NCBI GenBank assembly: GCA_033807695.1
Contig: CM066306.1
Span: 3,720,001-3,784,000 of the forward strand
Origin: Daedaleopsis sinensis
Taxonomy: Eukaryota; Basidiomycota; Agaricomycetes; Polyporales; Polyporaceae
Direction of reading: 5' to 3'
DNA: 64,000 bases
This document shows, piece by piece, positions 35,692 through 46,283 of the stretch (position 1 is the first letter of the stretch; each line of letters begins with the position of its first letter). A program made the position numbers and the translations under genes. The notes beneath the pieces were generated by a model. It did not search any database, had not been told where the DNA came from, and saw only the letters and a list, made by a program, of their open reading frames with translations.

Positions 35692-37533
35692 ATGCCGTCT
35701 TTTACCCGGTCGCTGGCGTGGACTTCGCTGCTGCTCTCGGCCACGAGCCAGCTAGCTCGCGCGGAGGACGTGCTGTATAGCCGTCGGGCGCTGCAAAAGC
35801 GCCATGCAGAGGGAGGATACAATATCTGTGAGTGAGGCCATGTCTGCACACCGAACACGCGTCCTGAGTGCACTTCGCCAGCCTTCTATCACGTTAACGA
35901 TGTCCACGCACATCTTGACGAGTTCAGCTCTTCTGGCACGGACTGCACGACCCCCGCAAAGGGATGCTATGGTGGCTACGCGCGCATCAAGGAGGTGGTC
36001 GATGAGACGCGTCCTGGCCACAAAAACAGCCTGTTTTTCAGCGCGGGCGACGAGTTTCAAGGGACGCTCTTCTACACTTATTACGGCGGGGAGAAGATTG
36101 CGGAAACGATGAACCAGATGGGCTTTGACGGCATGACGATCGGCAACCACGAGTTCGACGGGGGCGACGACAAGCTCGGCGCGTTCCTCGCGAACCTCAC
36201 GTTCCCCGTCATCTCTGCGAACATCTTCTCGGACAACGCGCTGCTCAACAAGACGATCAAGCCGTTCCACATCTACGAGGAGCACCAGCTCGCGGTCATT
36301 GGCGTCACGACGGAGACCACGAAAGGGATCTCGAGCCCCGGGCTGGGTACGACGTTCACGAACGCGATCGAGGCGGTGCAGAACACCATCAACTTGATCC
36401 ATAACACGACCAACATCACTCGCATTGCCGCCTTGACCCACATCGGATACGAGGAGGACCAGAAGCTTGCGGAGCAGACGACCGGTTTGTACCTTATCAT
36501 GGGCGGTCACAGCCACACCCCGCTCGGCGACTTCGAGGGAGCCGAGGGCCCGTACCCGACGATCAGGAAGAACAAGAACGGTGATGAAGTGTTCATTGTC
36601 ACTGCGTACCGCTGGGGCGAATACCTCGGCTACATCGACGTGTGAGTGCGCCTTCACTTGTTGCAGTAGCGCGTTCCTATTGACCGTCGTCGCAGCGTTT
36701 ATGACGAAGACGGCAAGATCCTCGAGTACCACGGTGCTCCTGTCCACCTCACGAACCAGACGAAGCAAGAGCCCAAGCTGCAGGCGCAGATCGAGGGCTG
36801 GCGCAAGCCGTTCGAGGCGTTCGCCGCCGAGGTGGTCGGCAAGACCGCGGTCGAGCTCGACCAGACCAAGTGCCAGAAGGAGGAGTGCCTCCTCGGGGAC
36901 CTCATCACCGACGCGATGCTCGCGTACCGCAAGAACGCGACGGCCGACGTCGCGTTCGCGCTCACGAACGCGGGCGGCATCCGCGCGACGATCGCCGCCG
37001 GGAACATCACGCGCGGCGAGGTGCTCACGAGCTTCCCGTTCGGGAACGCGGTCGTCGAGCTCGCGTTCACGGGCAGGGAGCTCTGGACCGTGCTCGAGGG
37101 CATCTTCTCGCGCGTGAACCAGGTGAACGGCCGCGCGGTCACGAGCGGCGTGCAGGTCAGCAAGGGCGTCACGCTCGCGTACAACCCCGCGGCGGAGAGC
37201 GGGCACAAGCTCGTCGGGCTCGCCGTCGGGGGCAAGGCGGTTGCGCGGGACTCGGCGGAGACGTTCAAGGTCGTCACGGTCGACTTCCTCGCCTCGGGCG
37301 GGGACAACTTCTGGGAGGTGCGCAGCGACTTTGTCGCGCTCGACACGCTCGACGAGGTCCTCACGGCGCATATCGGGAGCTACGGGGACAAAGAGATCAA
37401 CATCGCGCTCGAGGGTCGGATCGTCCAGACGGACAAGACGGCGCCGTCTGGGGGCTCGAACGCGGCTGTGGCCATTGGGGTCAGCTCTGTTGTTGCGGTT
37501 GTCGCGGGTGTGCTAGGTTTCTGGGTATTGTAA
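35692..37533 (+). CDS. Secreted or GPI-anchored 5'-nucleotidase (metallophosphoesterase, UshA/CD73 type)
   Basis: Three exons (35692-35827, 35882-36641, 36696-37533), about 577 residues. The N-terminus MPSFTRSLAWTSLLLSATSQ is a signal peptide, with a KR processing site soon after. The metallophosphoesterase domain shows FYHVNDVHAHL (DxH), SAGDEFQGTLFY, MTIGNHEFDGGDDKLG (GNHE), THIGYEEDQKLA and LIMGGHSHTPLG. After VVYDEDGKILEY comes the C-terminal substrate domain: CLLGDLITDAMLAY, NAGGIRATIAAGNITRGEV, FPFGNAVVEL, DFLASGGDNFW. The end (APSGGSNAAVAIG, then a hydrophobic tail to GFWVL) fits GPI attachment. It should release phosphate from extracellular nucleotides, a nutrient-scavenging role at the cell surface or wall. 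Intron junctions preserve frame exactly. Confidence 0.94.
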
Positions 37534-38082
37534 GCGTGTACGTACCTTCTGCCAGTAATGAGCGGCGGGACAATTGTATCATCCTCACATCTGGGACTGT
37601 AGCCTACTACCTCTGCAAGCGCCAAGAGTCAGACATGACACCTTTCATTAACATGAGTACAAGTTACGCCCCCTCAGAGAGCATGTCGCCCAACATCCAC
37701 GTCCTCTACGACCATATACTACAGCTGCGTCCAAGTCGCGCATCCCAAGTATTGAAATCGGGCGAATATTCTGGAAGCAGTTGTTGCTTAGACACCGTCG
37801 CAACGGATGGGGAATATGGACATTCGCCGTCGCTTTCGAGCACTCGCGTGAAGCTGGCACCCTCACCTTGACCGAACTGTCGTAAGTATGTGACTTTGAA
37901 CCTGTCGGCTAGATCGCCTTCTGTAGGGTTTCCGCAACCGCAGAGCACAAAGCCTAAGTGCCCTTGACTACAGCTTCATTCTGTCGGGTCCATTGTCCAG
38001 ATGTATAATACATGCATGTGTGTACTTCGCACCAATCAGTCTAACATGGCGTCTAGAACGCACTCTTCTCGCACTGCAAAGC
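37534..38082. other. Intergenic; left end of the OYE segmental duplication
   Basis: Sequence from about 37801 onward matches 40651 onward, so the duplicated unit begins inside this gap. Nothing else is recognised. Confidence 0.5.
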
Positions 38083-39614
38083 TCAAGCCTGCGTCTTCAA
38101 GAACTCCTCCGAGAACGGATACGTCGTGTAACCGACCGGGTCCATGGGCGTGTAGAGCGTCGTCATATCCAGCTCGTTCAGCGGCAGGTTCTCCCGGAAC
38201 CGGAACGGCAGGTCGGGCTGTGCGTGAGCATACGACGGTTATTAGCGTCCGTTCCGAGTCTGGCGCCGCCCGGCGCACTCAAGTGCTAGTGTTCACTCAC
38301 GTTAGACAGGAAGGCGGTTCCGTATGCGATGATCTGGCCCGTCTCCTCTGCGGTCTTGATGCCCGACTCGCGCGTGAAGCCGCCGTTCGTGATCGTCGCC
38401 CGCGGCGCCCACAGCTTGTGGATGAAGTCCGCTTGCTGTGCGGAGCGTCAGCATGCGTGGCTCTCGTGGATGTGCCGGAGTACGTACCGACGGGTCTGCG
38501 GGCGAGCGCCCGAGGGGTGCCGCCGGGTCGATGGTGTGCAGGTACGCGAGGTCGGGGAAGCGCGCCTTGATCTGTTCGACGAGGTACGAGAACGTCGGGA
38601 CGGGGGCCGCCATCCCCATGTCTGCGCCGCACACACACACGCACATCAGCCGTGCGACACAAGAAAGGAACGGACGGAACCGACCTTGGTACGTCGCCCA
38701 AGGGCTCAGGCGGATCGCGGTCTTGCGCGGGCCGACGGCGTCGACAGTGGCCTGGAGGGCCTCGAGCGCGAACCGCGCGCGGTTCTCGATCGAGCCGCCG
38801 TACGCGTCCGTGCGCGTGTTCGTCACGTCCTGCAGGAACTGGTCGATGAGGTACCCGTTCGCGCCGTGCAGCTCGACGGCGTCGAACCCGGCGCCGTGCA
38901 CCGCGTTGTGCGCGGCCTTTGCGAAGAAGCCGACGTGCTGCTTGATCTCTGCGTCGTGGTGCGAGTGGTCAGCGGTGGCCCGTACTGTACGGCGGCGGAT
39001 TTCGCAGCTCACCTTCGACGGTCATTGCGCGCGGGACGTCCTCGGGGCGTTCCTTGAGCGCGATGGGCGAGGCGGCGACGTATTCCAGCGACGGGCTTTC
39101 TTTCTGGAGGACGATTGGGCGGGCGGCGCGGCCGAGGGCCCAGAGCTGGACGACAATGTAGCTCTTGTTCGCGTGGACGGCATCGACTACCTGTGTACGT
39201 GAAGGACGGACCGGTCAGCGTGACATGCTCAGGTGCAAAGGCTAGGCTACAGAGTGACGTGACTGTCAAAGTATTTCACGTCTATCCGCCGGAGGCGGCG
39301 GCTACATAGATCGATATATCGATGGATCCACACCGGTGAGACGTGCTCACCTTCTTCCACGCCGCGACTTGCGCGTCGCTCCAGATGCCGGGGGCATGGG
39401 GCATGCCGCCCGCCTCGGGGGCGATGATGGTCGCTTCGGTGATGACGAGCGTGCCAGGGACGCTGGAGCGCTGCTTGTAGTGCTCGACGATGTGCTCGGT
39501 CGGGATGTGCTCGGCGTCCGCGCGGAGACGGGTGAGGGGTGCGAGGACGACGCGGTGCGCGAGCTTCATGTCCCCGACCTGGATGGGCTGGAAGAGTGCG
39601 GGTGCGGCGGTCAT
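38083..39614 (-). CDS. Old Yellow Enzyme family oxidoreductase (OYE copy 2)
   Basis: Six exons from ATG 39614 ([20 protein letters not shown]) to the stop at 38083; first exons 39614-39351, 39190-39013 and 38948-38685. OYE blocks: [45 protein letters not shown] with [17 protein letters not shown] (HxxN pair), [68 protein letters not shown] and [18 protein letters not shown]-dependent ene reductase, probably cytosolic; substrate unknown. Nearly identical to copy 3 in exons and close in introns, so the pair arose by recent tandem duplication. The promoter has a TATATATA box at 39703-39710 and a 161-bp inverted-repeat transposon at 39778-39938 that copy 3 lacks. No disabling changes seen. Confidence 0.93.
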
Positions 39615-39702
39615 TGCTGAGTTCTGTTGGGTGTTGAGTGTGGGTGAGTACTTGGAGTCGGTGTGTTTCTGCTGGTGAAGAACAGAGAGCGAAAGCAGCT
39701 GC

Positions 39703-39710
39703 TATATATA
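39703..39710 (-). promoter_or_regulatory. TATA box of OYE copy 2
   Basis: TATATATA about 90 bp upstream of the ATG at 39614, followed by GCAGCTGCTTTCGCTC. The same arrangement is conserved upstream of copy 3. Confidence 0.6.
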
Positions 39711-39777
39711 CTCGGGCTTCGCCTTCACCAGGCTGGGATCGGAGGCCGGAGGGTGGGTCACTCACCGCTTATAAATT

Positions 39778-39938
39778 CAGTCATCTACGGTTAAACCTGA
39801 CAGCGCCCCCCCTAACCTCCTCTCATGGAGTGCAGCGTCTCTCTGTAATGGAGTAGAACCTAGTAGAACGTGCGTTTGTGCTCTAGAAAAGGCGGAAGTC
39901 AGGTTAGGGGGCGGTCAGGTTGGACCGTAGATGACTGT
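39778..39938. mobile_element. 161-bp MITE in the promoter of OYE copy 2
   Basis: Terminal inverted repeats of about 38 bp start CAGTCATCTACGGT and end in the reverse complement ACCGTAGATGACTG. The interior is short and non-coding. The paralogous promoter (about 42670-42700) lacks it, giving an empty-site comparison. The flanks suggest a TA target, with one side changed (TT...TA). Confidence 0.85.
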
Positions 39939-40390
39939 ACGCTGTAAAGTACGTTGGTCATAATTTGTCGCGAGTCGGCCGCCGCCGGTAGAGTTTTCCC
40001 AATCCGGGTTGGGTCTTACATATCCGGCCATCCGACCACGTCGAACGTTCATAAACATATCCGGGTCGTCCGAACTGATGTGCAAAGAAGGTCGGGACAA
40101 GCCCAGCGCCCGGAAGTACACCCCACAATCAACGGTACTTAGTTCCTTCGTGATGCGGTGGCGATGACGATATCAGTCAATATTGACTAATTGTATGCGG
40201 CGGCTCGCTCACCGTGGAATCTGTCCATGAGTGTCGATCCCTATACTTAGAAAGACAGGCCTTCCGAGTCAGGCTCGCTCTAGGTGAGATAGATCTGCTG
40301 ACTGTTTTTTTGGAATCCCAATGTGGTAATGTAAGCGCCTGAAGAAACAATCCCACCCGGCGAGCAACCAGACGCTCGTTGTACCACCTA

Positions 40391-40650
40391 CTCCGTGCCA
40401 GTCCGCTACATACAAGTAATGTCGAAGTCCGGCTGGGGATAGCCAGGTCCGAAGTGGGGACGAGTCGGAAGCTGGGTGCACGGAGCTCTTCACGTTCTGG
40501 GTGAACGTGCAGGTCGGCACCAGAGAGACGTGCGCGGACCATATGCATCAGGGTGCCACAAGATCGACTATCATCTTCCCCCCTACAGTCAACTGCGGAG
40601 ACTAGCGCGGACCCGGGCCTGCGGCACGGCGACTGCGCTGCGGCATGGCG
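40391..40650. other. Spacer between duplication units A and B
   Basis: About 260 bp not shared between the two units. It holds short minus-strand frames with no recognisable content. Confidence 0.4.
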
Positions 40651-40951
40651 CAACAGTGGGGAATGTGGACGTTCGCCGTCGCCTTCGATCGCTCGCGTGA
40701 AACTGACGCTCTCACTTTGACCGAACTATCATGGGTGTGAGGATGTGACGGACGCTCCTTGGACCTGTTCGATACTAGATCGCCTACAGTTGAGTTTTCG
40801 CGACCACAAAGAGCCCAAGTTGGCCGCAGCCTCTATTCTGCCGGGTCCGTTCTCCAAAGGTATAATACATGCATGCCCTGAAGATGTGTACTTCGCACCA
40901 ATCAGTCTAAAAGCCTAGCGTCTAAAAGGCACTCTTCTGGCACTGCAAAGT

Positions 40952-42518
40952 TCAAGCCTGCGTCTTCAAGAACTCCTCCGAGAACGGGTACGTCGTGTAC
41001 CCGACCGGGTCCATGGGCGTGTAGAACGTCGTCATATCCAGCTCGTTCAGCGGCAGGTTCTCCCGGAACCGGAACGGCAGGTCGGGCTGTGTGATAGCAT
41101 ACGACGGTGGTTAGCGTCCGTTCTGAGTCTGGCGCCGCCCCGCGCACTCAAGTACTAGTGTTCACTCACGTTGGACAGGAAGGCGGTGCCGTACGCGATG
41201 ATCTGGCCCGTCTCCTCTGCGGTCTTGATGCCCGACTCGCGCGTGAAGCCGCCGTTCGTGATCGTCGCCCGCGGCGCCCACAGCTTGTGGATGAAGTCCG
41301 CTTGCTGTGTGGGTGTGGAGCGTCAGCACGCGCGGGTCTCGAGAGCGAGATGTGGATATGCCGGAGTACGTACCGACGGGTCTGCGGGCGAGCGCCCGAG
41401 GGGTGCCGCCGGGTCGATGGTGTGCAGGTACGCGAGGTCGGGGAAGCGCGCCTTGATCTGCTCGACGAGGTACGAGAACGTCGGGATGGGGGCCGCCATC
41501 CCCATGTCTGCGCCGCACACACACGCACATCAGCCGTGCGACACAAGAAAGGAACGGACGGAACCGACCTTGGTACGTCGCCCACGGGCTCAGGCGGATC
41601 GCGGTCTTGCGCGGGCCGACGGCGTCGACGACGGCCTGGAGGGCCTCGAGCGCGAACCGCGCGCGGTTCTCGATCGAGCCGCCGTACGCGTCCGTGCGCG
41701 TGTTCGACACGTCCTGCAGGAACTGGTCGATGAGGTACCCGTTCGCGCCGTGGAGCTCGACGGCGTCGAACCCGGCGCCGTGCACCGCGTTGTGCGCGGC
41801 CTTTGCGAAAAAGCCGACGTACTGCTTGATTTCTGCGTCATAAAGCCAGTGGTCAGCGTGAGGGAGCTCGGTGACCGCTACAGTACGGTAGGGAGTTCGA
41901 AGCTCACCATCGACGGTCAGGGCGCGCGGGACGTCCTCGGGGCGCTCTTTGAGCCCGATGGGCGAGGCGGCGACGTATTCCAGCGGCGGGGTTTCTTTCT
42001 GGAGGACGACCGGGCGGGCGGTGCGGCCGAGGGCCCAGAGCTGGAGGACAATGAAGCCCTTGTTCGCGTGGACGGCATCGACTACCTGCGTACGTGAAGG
42101 ACGGACCGGTCAGCGTGACATGCTCAGGCACACATAGAAGGCTAGGCTACAAAGAGACGTGACAGTCTGCCAAGGTCATTCACGTCTTTCCGCCGGAGTC
42201 GGCGGCTACATAGATCGATATATCGATGGATTGATGCTGGAAGGACGTGCTCACCTTCTTCCACGCCGCGACTTGCGCGTCGCTCCAGATGCCGGGGGCA
42301 TGGGGCATGCCGCCCGCCTCGGGGGCGATGATGGTCGCCTCGGTGATGAGGAGCGTGCCGGGCACGCTGGAGCGCTGCTTGTAGTGCTCGACGATGAGCT
42401 CCGTCGGGACGTGCTCGGCGTCCGCACGGAGACGGGTGAGGGGCGCGAGGACGACGCGGTGCGCGAGCTTCATGTCCCCGACCTGGATGGGCTGGAAGAG
42501 TGCGGGAGTGGTAGACAT
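40952..42518 (-). CDS. Old Yellow Enzyme family oxidoreductase (OYE copy 3)
   Basis: Same exon plan as copy 2, from ATG 42518 ([20 protein letters not shown]) to the stop at 40952. All OYE blocks are intact: [37 protein letters not shown] with [51 protein letters not shown] and [15 protein letters not shown]. Differences from copy 2 are few and scattered (TAA to STT near the N-terminus, HIP to HVP, VTN to VSN, ATV to AVV), as expected of a young duplicate under constraint. The fourth intron is slightly longer than in copy 2. It has a TATATATA box at 42601-42608 but no promoter transposon. Function as for copy 2: FMN-dependent reduction of activated alkenes. The next gene, Rds1-like, is also on the minus strand. 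Confidence 0.93.
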
Positions 42519-42600
42519 TGCTGTAGTTGTGTTGGGTGTTGGGTGTGGGTGAGTACTCGGTGTGTGGTGCTGCTATCGAACTGTGAGCGAAAGCAGCTGC

Positions 42601-42608
42601 TATATATA
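42601..42608 (-). promoter_or_regulatory. TATA box of OYE copy 3
   Basis: TATATATA about 85 bp upstream of the ATG at 42518, in the same context as copy 2. Confidence 0.6.
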
Positions 42609-43471
42609 CTTGGCAGGCTTCGCCTTCACCAGGCTGCGCAGTGCGATCAGAGGGTGTGTCACTCTGAGACTCACCGCTTTCTCAGATACACTGTGATGTA
42701 TGTTGGTCACATTTGTCGCGCAGTCGCTCACTCAGCTGCCGCAGCTCAGCCGCAGCCAGGGGAGTCGCAATTTTTCCAATCCGGGTTGGAGTCGGTGGTC
42801 GAGGGAGCGTCCAACGTATACTTGCTATCTCATCCGACCATCCGACCACGTTGAACGTTCATGTCCGCGTCCGAGCTGTACAAAAAAGGTGTAAACATGC
42901 CCAGCGCCCGGAGGTACACCCCACAATCAACGTACTTAGATCCTTCGTGATGCGATGGCGATGACGATAACAGTCAATATTGAGTAATTGTATGCAGCGG
43001 CTCCCTCACCGTGGAATGTAACCATATAGTGTTGATCCTATAGAAAGTCAGGCTCGCTGTAGGTGAGATAAATCTGCTGACTCACCGAAATGTTTTGCTG
43101 ACTGTCACTGTCTCTGGTATATTAGTCCTAATGTGGTAATGTAAGCGCCTGACGAATGATTCACACCCGGCGTACAACAAGACTCCCCAACCCACCACCT
43201 CCACCTGTTCCTGGTCGCCTTCGCTTTTTATGGCTGGATGCGACACTTTCGGCTGAAGTGCGAAGGGGCTTCAACTTGAAGTGGACTTTTCGCAGTCAGC
43301 TCGTACTACATCGACCTAAGTACTTCGACTCGCGCGCAGCAACTTGTGGAGAAGTCTGGAATACAGAGATGAGATGATGCTACAATGCAGCTAAGAATAC
43401 ATGGCGTCGTCTGCAAGAACACTGGCAGCCTGGAGAGTTTAGTGCGACCCGCTGCGTCGAGGTCTGCGTAA

Positions 43472-44923
43472 TCAGCCAGACTGGTAGACTGCGGGCCCCG
43501 CAACGATGTGCAAATTGAGCATCGAGATGTTGAAGGGCGTGACGTATGGGTTGTCGTCCGTGATCATGATGAACCTACGGATCCAACGTGTGTCAGGATA
43601 TAATGATGGATGGCAGATAGTAGGGTAGCTATATATACGCACATAGTGCCGTTGATGCATTCGCTGGTCGGCTGGATCGTCGATCCCGTGTTGTTGCCCA
43701 GCGCAGTGAGGTCCGAATACGTGGTGTTGAGTTGTGATATCCACGCCACGTACTCCGGCAGAGGCTTAGTACAAATTATGGATCGCATGTCCGCATATAA
43801 ACACACCTTGCCCGCGCCAGCGGATGTCGAGGTGTTGTACGCCCCGTCGGGACCGACCGGCTTGCCGGGGTCTTCCCAGGTGAGGTTGACGGTGTATCCG
43901 GGCTTGGAGAGGGGCACGGATTGGTTGTGCGACAGCGCAGGGGCGACACTGGAGCCGCGGGCAGTGATATTCGGGTTGTTCTGAAAACTCGTCGGTTTCA
44001 GCTTGGGAAAGCGAATTTTAGACGGGCACCGGGAGGGCTTACCACAATCTCCAACGCTGGGAAGTTTTGCCACTCGAGACGGGTGTTATTATCGGGGCAG
44101 GAAGTGATGTAGGGTGCCAAGAGCGTCCAGGCCATACTCTGCGTGATACCAGGTATGAAATACACCTGCAAAACGAATTATCGGCTTCAAAGAGCTCGTG
44201 TATGCGTTGATCTCTGACGCACTGGCATGGGGAACAAGCCTTCGAATTGTCGGAGGATCATTTGCTGGCGCGCCTCCGTCGCGATCGATTCGAGCAGCAG
44301 GTTCGCGGACGGTCGGGAATCAAGATGTTCAAGGAATCCGTAGACCCCCGACTCGCCAACGCGCGTGAGCTGTACGAGACCCTCGTTAACGAAGGTGTGC
44401 ACATCGTGAACGCAACCGTACCTTCTGGCTGAAGTCGAGAAACTCGTGTACCGTTTGGAACGGATACGAGTAATTGCACTGCTTGGGCGCAGAATCGGCT
44501 GTGGAGTGTATCAATACCCGGAAGTGAACTCGGAGATCAGACGAAGTCACGCACGCCCGAGAATACTGGTGATGAGCGCTGCATGCCCGACCTCCTGATC
44601 CGCCATGTACTCGATGAGGAAGCGGTCCTCAGGTCCGAGACCTGCTGCGTCGAAGTCGTCGGTCGAGAACTGCGCGATCCCATGATGGAACAGGTCGAGC
44701 TCAATGTACTCTTGGTACAAGGCGAGAATCTGCGTGATGATGAGTGCATGTCGCTACGTAAGGAATAGCAAAGACTTACCATAGACTGGCGGTCGAAGTT
44801 GCTTAGTGGGTGGTACACTGGCGGGGTGGAATTGGTCCCGAGACCGCCGGCAGGCGTGTACGGCGCAGCGAGGGCGACGTGGCCGAGGGCAGCGAGGACG
44901 AATGCGAGAGTGAGGGCGAACAT
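43472..44923 (-). CDS. Rds1-like secreted ferritin-fold stress protein
   Basis: Several exons from ATG 44923 to the stop at 43472, about 390 residues. A signal peptide (FALTLAFVLAALGHVALAAP) is followed by NSTPPVYHPLSNFDRQSM and the ferritin-like part: LYQEYIELDLFHHGIAQFS, FDAAGLGPEDRFLIEYMADQ, EVGHAALITSILG (the ExxH-type helix), VGESGVYGFLEHLDSRPSA and IATEARQQMILRQFEGLFPM. It then has SMAWTLLAPYITSCPDNNTR and a C-terminal beta-rich part ending FNISMLNLHIVAGPAVYQSG with several N-glycosylation sites. The family includes fission yeast Rds1, induced by glucose, ammonium or phosphate limitation and other stresses; the reaction is unknown. A TATAAAA-type box lies about 45 bp before the ATG. It sits between OYE copy 3 and the sugar transporter, all on the minus strand. 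Confidence 0.88.
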
Positions 44924-46283
44924 CCTAGGGAGGTGGGGGTATCCTAACAACACATTCTTCCGTTTTATACCCCAAGGCTAGCGCTGGGTCTCAATGGGAG
45001 CGGGGCATGGCGGGAGTAGGGCGGGGGTAGCGAATGGTATGATGACGGCGAGAAGGTGTTGAGTCCGCCGTCATCGTTTGCGTCGTATGCGGCGTACTAC
45101 GGGTGCTCCAAGACTACACGGGAGAAAAGGGCAGATTGTTGCCACTCAGAGAGGAGCATCCCCTTCCTGAAGTAGGCATCGGTGGGCAGAGTGCGAGATC
45201 AGAGGCCGCGACAGACGTTAGAGCGGCGATCCACCCCCGGTGGCGGATGCATATGGGGACAGGGTGGTGAATGGTTGTGGAGCAACTTCCGGACGTCTGA
45301 AGTTGGTGCCAGGCGCTTGCGTTACCATATTGGGAGTGTGGTCAGCGTCTTTGTTTCTACCACCACGACGCGGACATGCAATAAGTACTCGGAAGTGCAC
45401 GCGTTGTAACGGGTGCTGCAACAGAGCAACGGAACCACCTACCTCGACGTAAATCGTCAAGGTCAAGAACGAGTGTGTATGTGAAAGCGCCTGGAGACGC
45501 CCGTCATCCGAGTCTTTCAAGTTTCTGCTCAACCCGCCGCCGGGTCATGGGTTTTCAGGGGTATGGGTTGAGTATAAGAGGGTGTCGATTGTACTTAACT
45601 TCTCCGCTACCGAGCATACGTTGTCGATCGGGACGACTCATGATCACGAGCACGGTCATGCTTAATACCTGAAACTCTCGGACTGTTCATATCCCTATGT
45701 ATGTTCAGTGACCCTGTGATAACCCATAGGTTCTTGGTCTTCCCGAGCCGGGAGAGGGGCGATAACCCATAACCTCCTGATATCCCATGACCCATAGCTT
45801 TTCCGGGTCAAAAACCTGTAGTAGGTAAGGCTCACTTTGGGGGTGATAGGGCCATCCTGAGAGATATAAGTACCTCATAATAGTGCCCATAATCGACTCT
45901 ATGATGGTCTATTCATGAAAGAATGGTCCTATAAATCGAGAACAATGGGTTAAGAGGGTGTCGACTGTACTTATGCACTCGTAAGTATACTGCTGCTCCC
46001 GGGCCTCAGGCCTCACGTCCGCAATATATAATTCCAAAATATCGCAGCGACTTATCGTGCACATAAGTAGCACCTCCGTCTTCCAGCTGACGACCGATCC
46101 AAGGAACAGAGGTTTTGCAAAAAATGGCATTACCCACTCATAATAGGGGTCGTGGTGTACATGGCATGAAACAAATCCGAGACGCGGGTACATTATTGGA
46201 TATTCCGCCCGATACTAGATCATGACAACTCCGCTCGCAAGACGCATCCAAGACATCGCACAGACATCCGCAGCGCCCAGCGC
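44924..46283. other. Intergenic region, about 1.36 kb, with degenerate repeats
   Basis: Holds the Rds1-like promoter (TATAAAACGG on the minus strand near 44960-44970) and repeats around 45541-45973. No gene is supported; short frames lack coding character. Confidence 0.5.
45541..45793. repeat. Imperfect inverted repeat (MITE-like remnant)
   Basis: GGGTCATGGGTTTTCAGG at 45541 pairs imperfectly with CCTGATATCCCATGACCC ending about 45793. A direct repeat, GGGTGTCGA-TGTACTTA, occurs at about 45580-45597 and 45956-45973. Together they look like the remains of one or two small elements. Boundaries are approximate. Confidence 0.45.

Larger units (their letters stand above)
37801..40390. repeat. Segmental duplication, unit A (carries OYE copy 2)
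   Basis: Matches unit B at 40651-43185 across the downstream flank, all exons and introns of the OYE gene, and the upstream flank (shared stretch CCAGCGCCCGGA-GTACACCCCACAATCAACG). Similarity is highest in exons and lower, with indels, in the flanks. Unit A also has a 161-bp transposon that unit B lacks. Confidence 0.9.
40651..43185. repeat. Segmental duplication, unit B (carries OYE copy 3)
   Basis: Tandem partner of 37801-40390 in the same orientation. Shared landmarks include TATAATACATGCATG and TGTACTTCGCACCAATCAGT beyond the gene 3' end, and CAGTCAATATTGA at its upstream end. Confidence 0.9.

Noticed and set aside
35752..37371. 539-residue minus-strand frame opposite the 5'-nucleotidase
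   Set aside because: The plus strand carries all nucleotidase motifs; the reverse frame is Arg/Glu/Asp-rich as expected from GC-biased codons.
45577..45973. Direct repeats as LTRs of a retrotransposon
   Set aside because: The repeated part is only about 20 bp and no gag/pol, primer-binding site or polypurine tract lies between.
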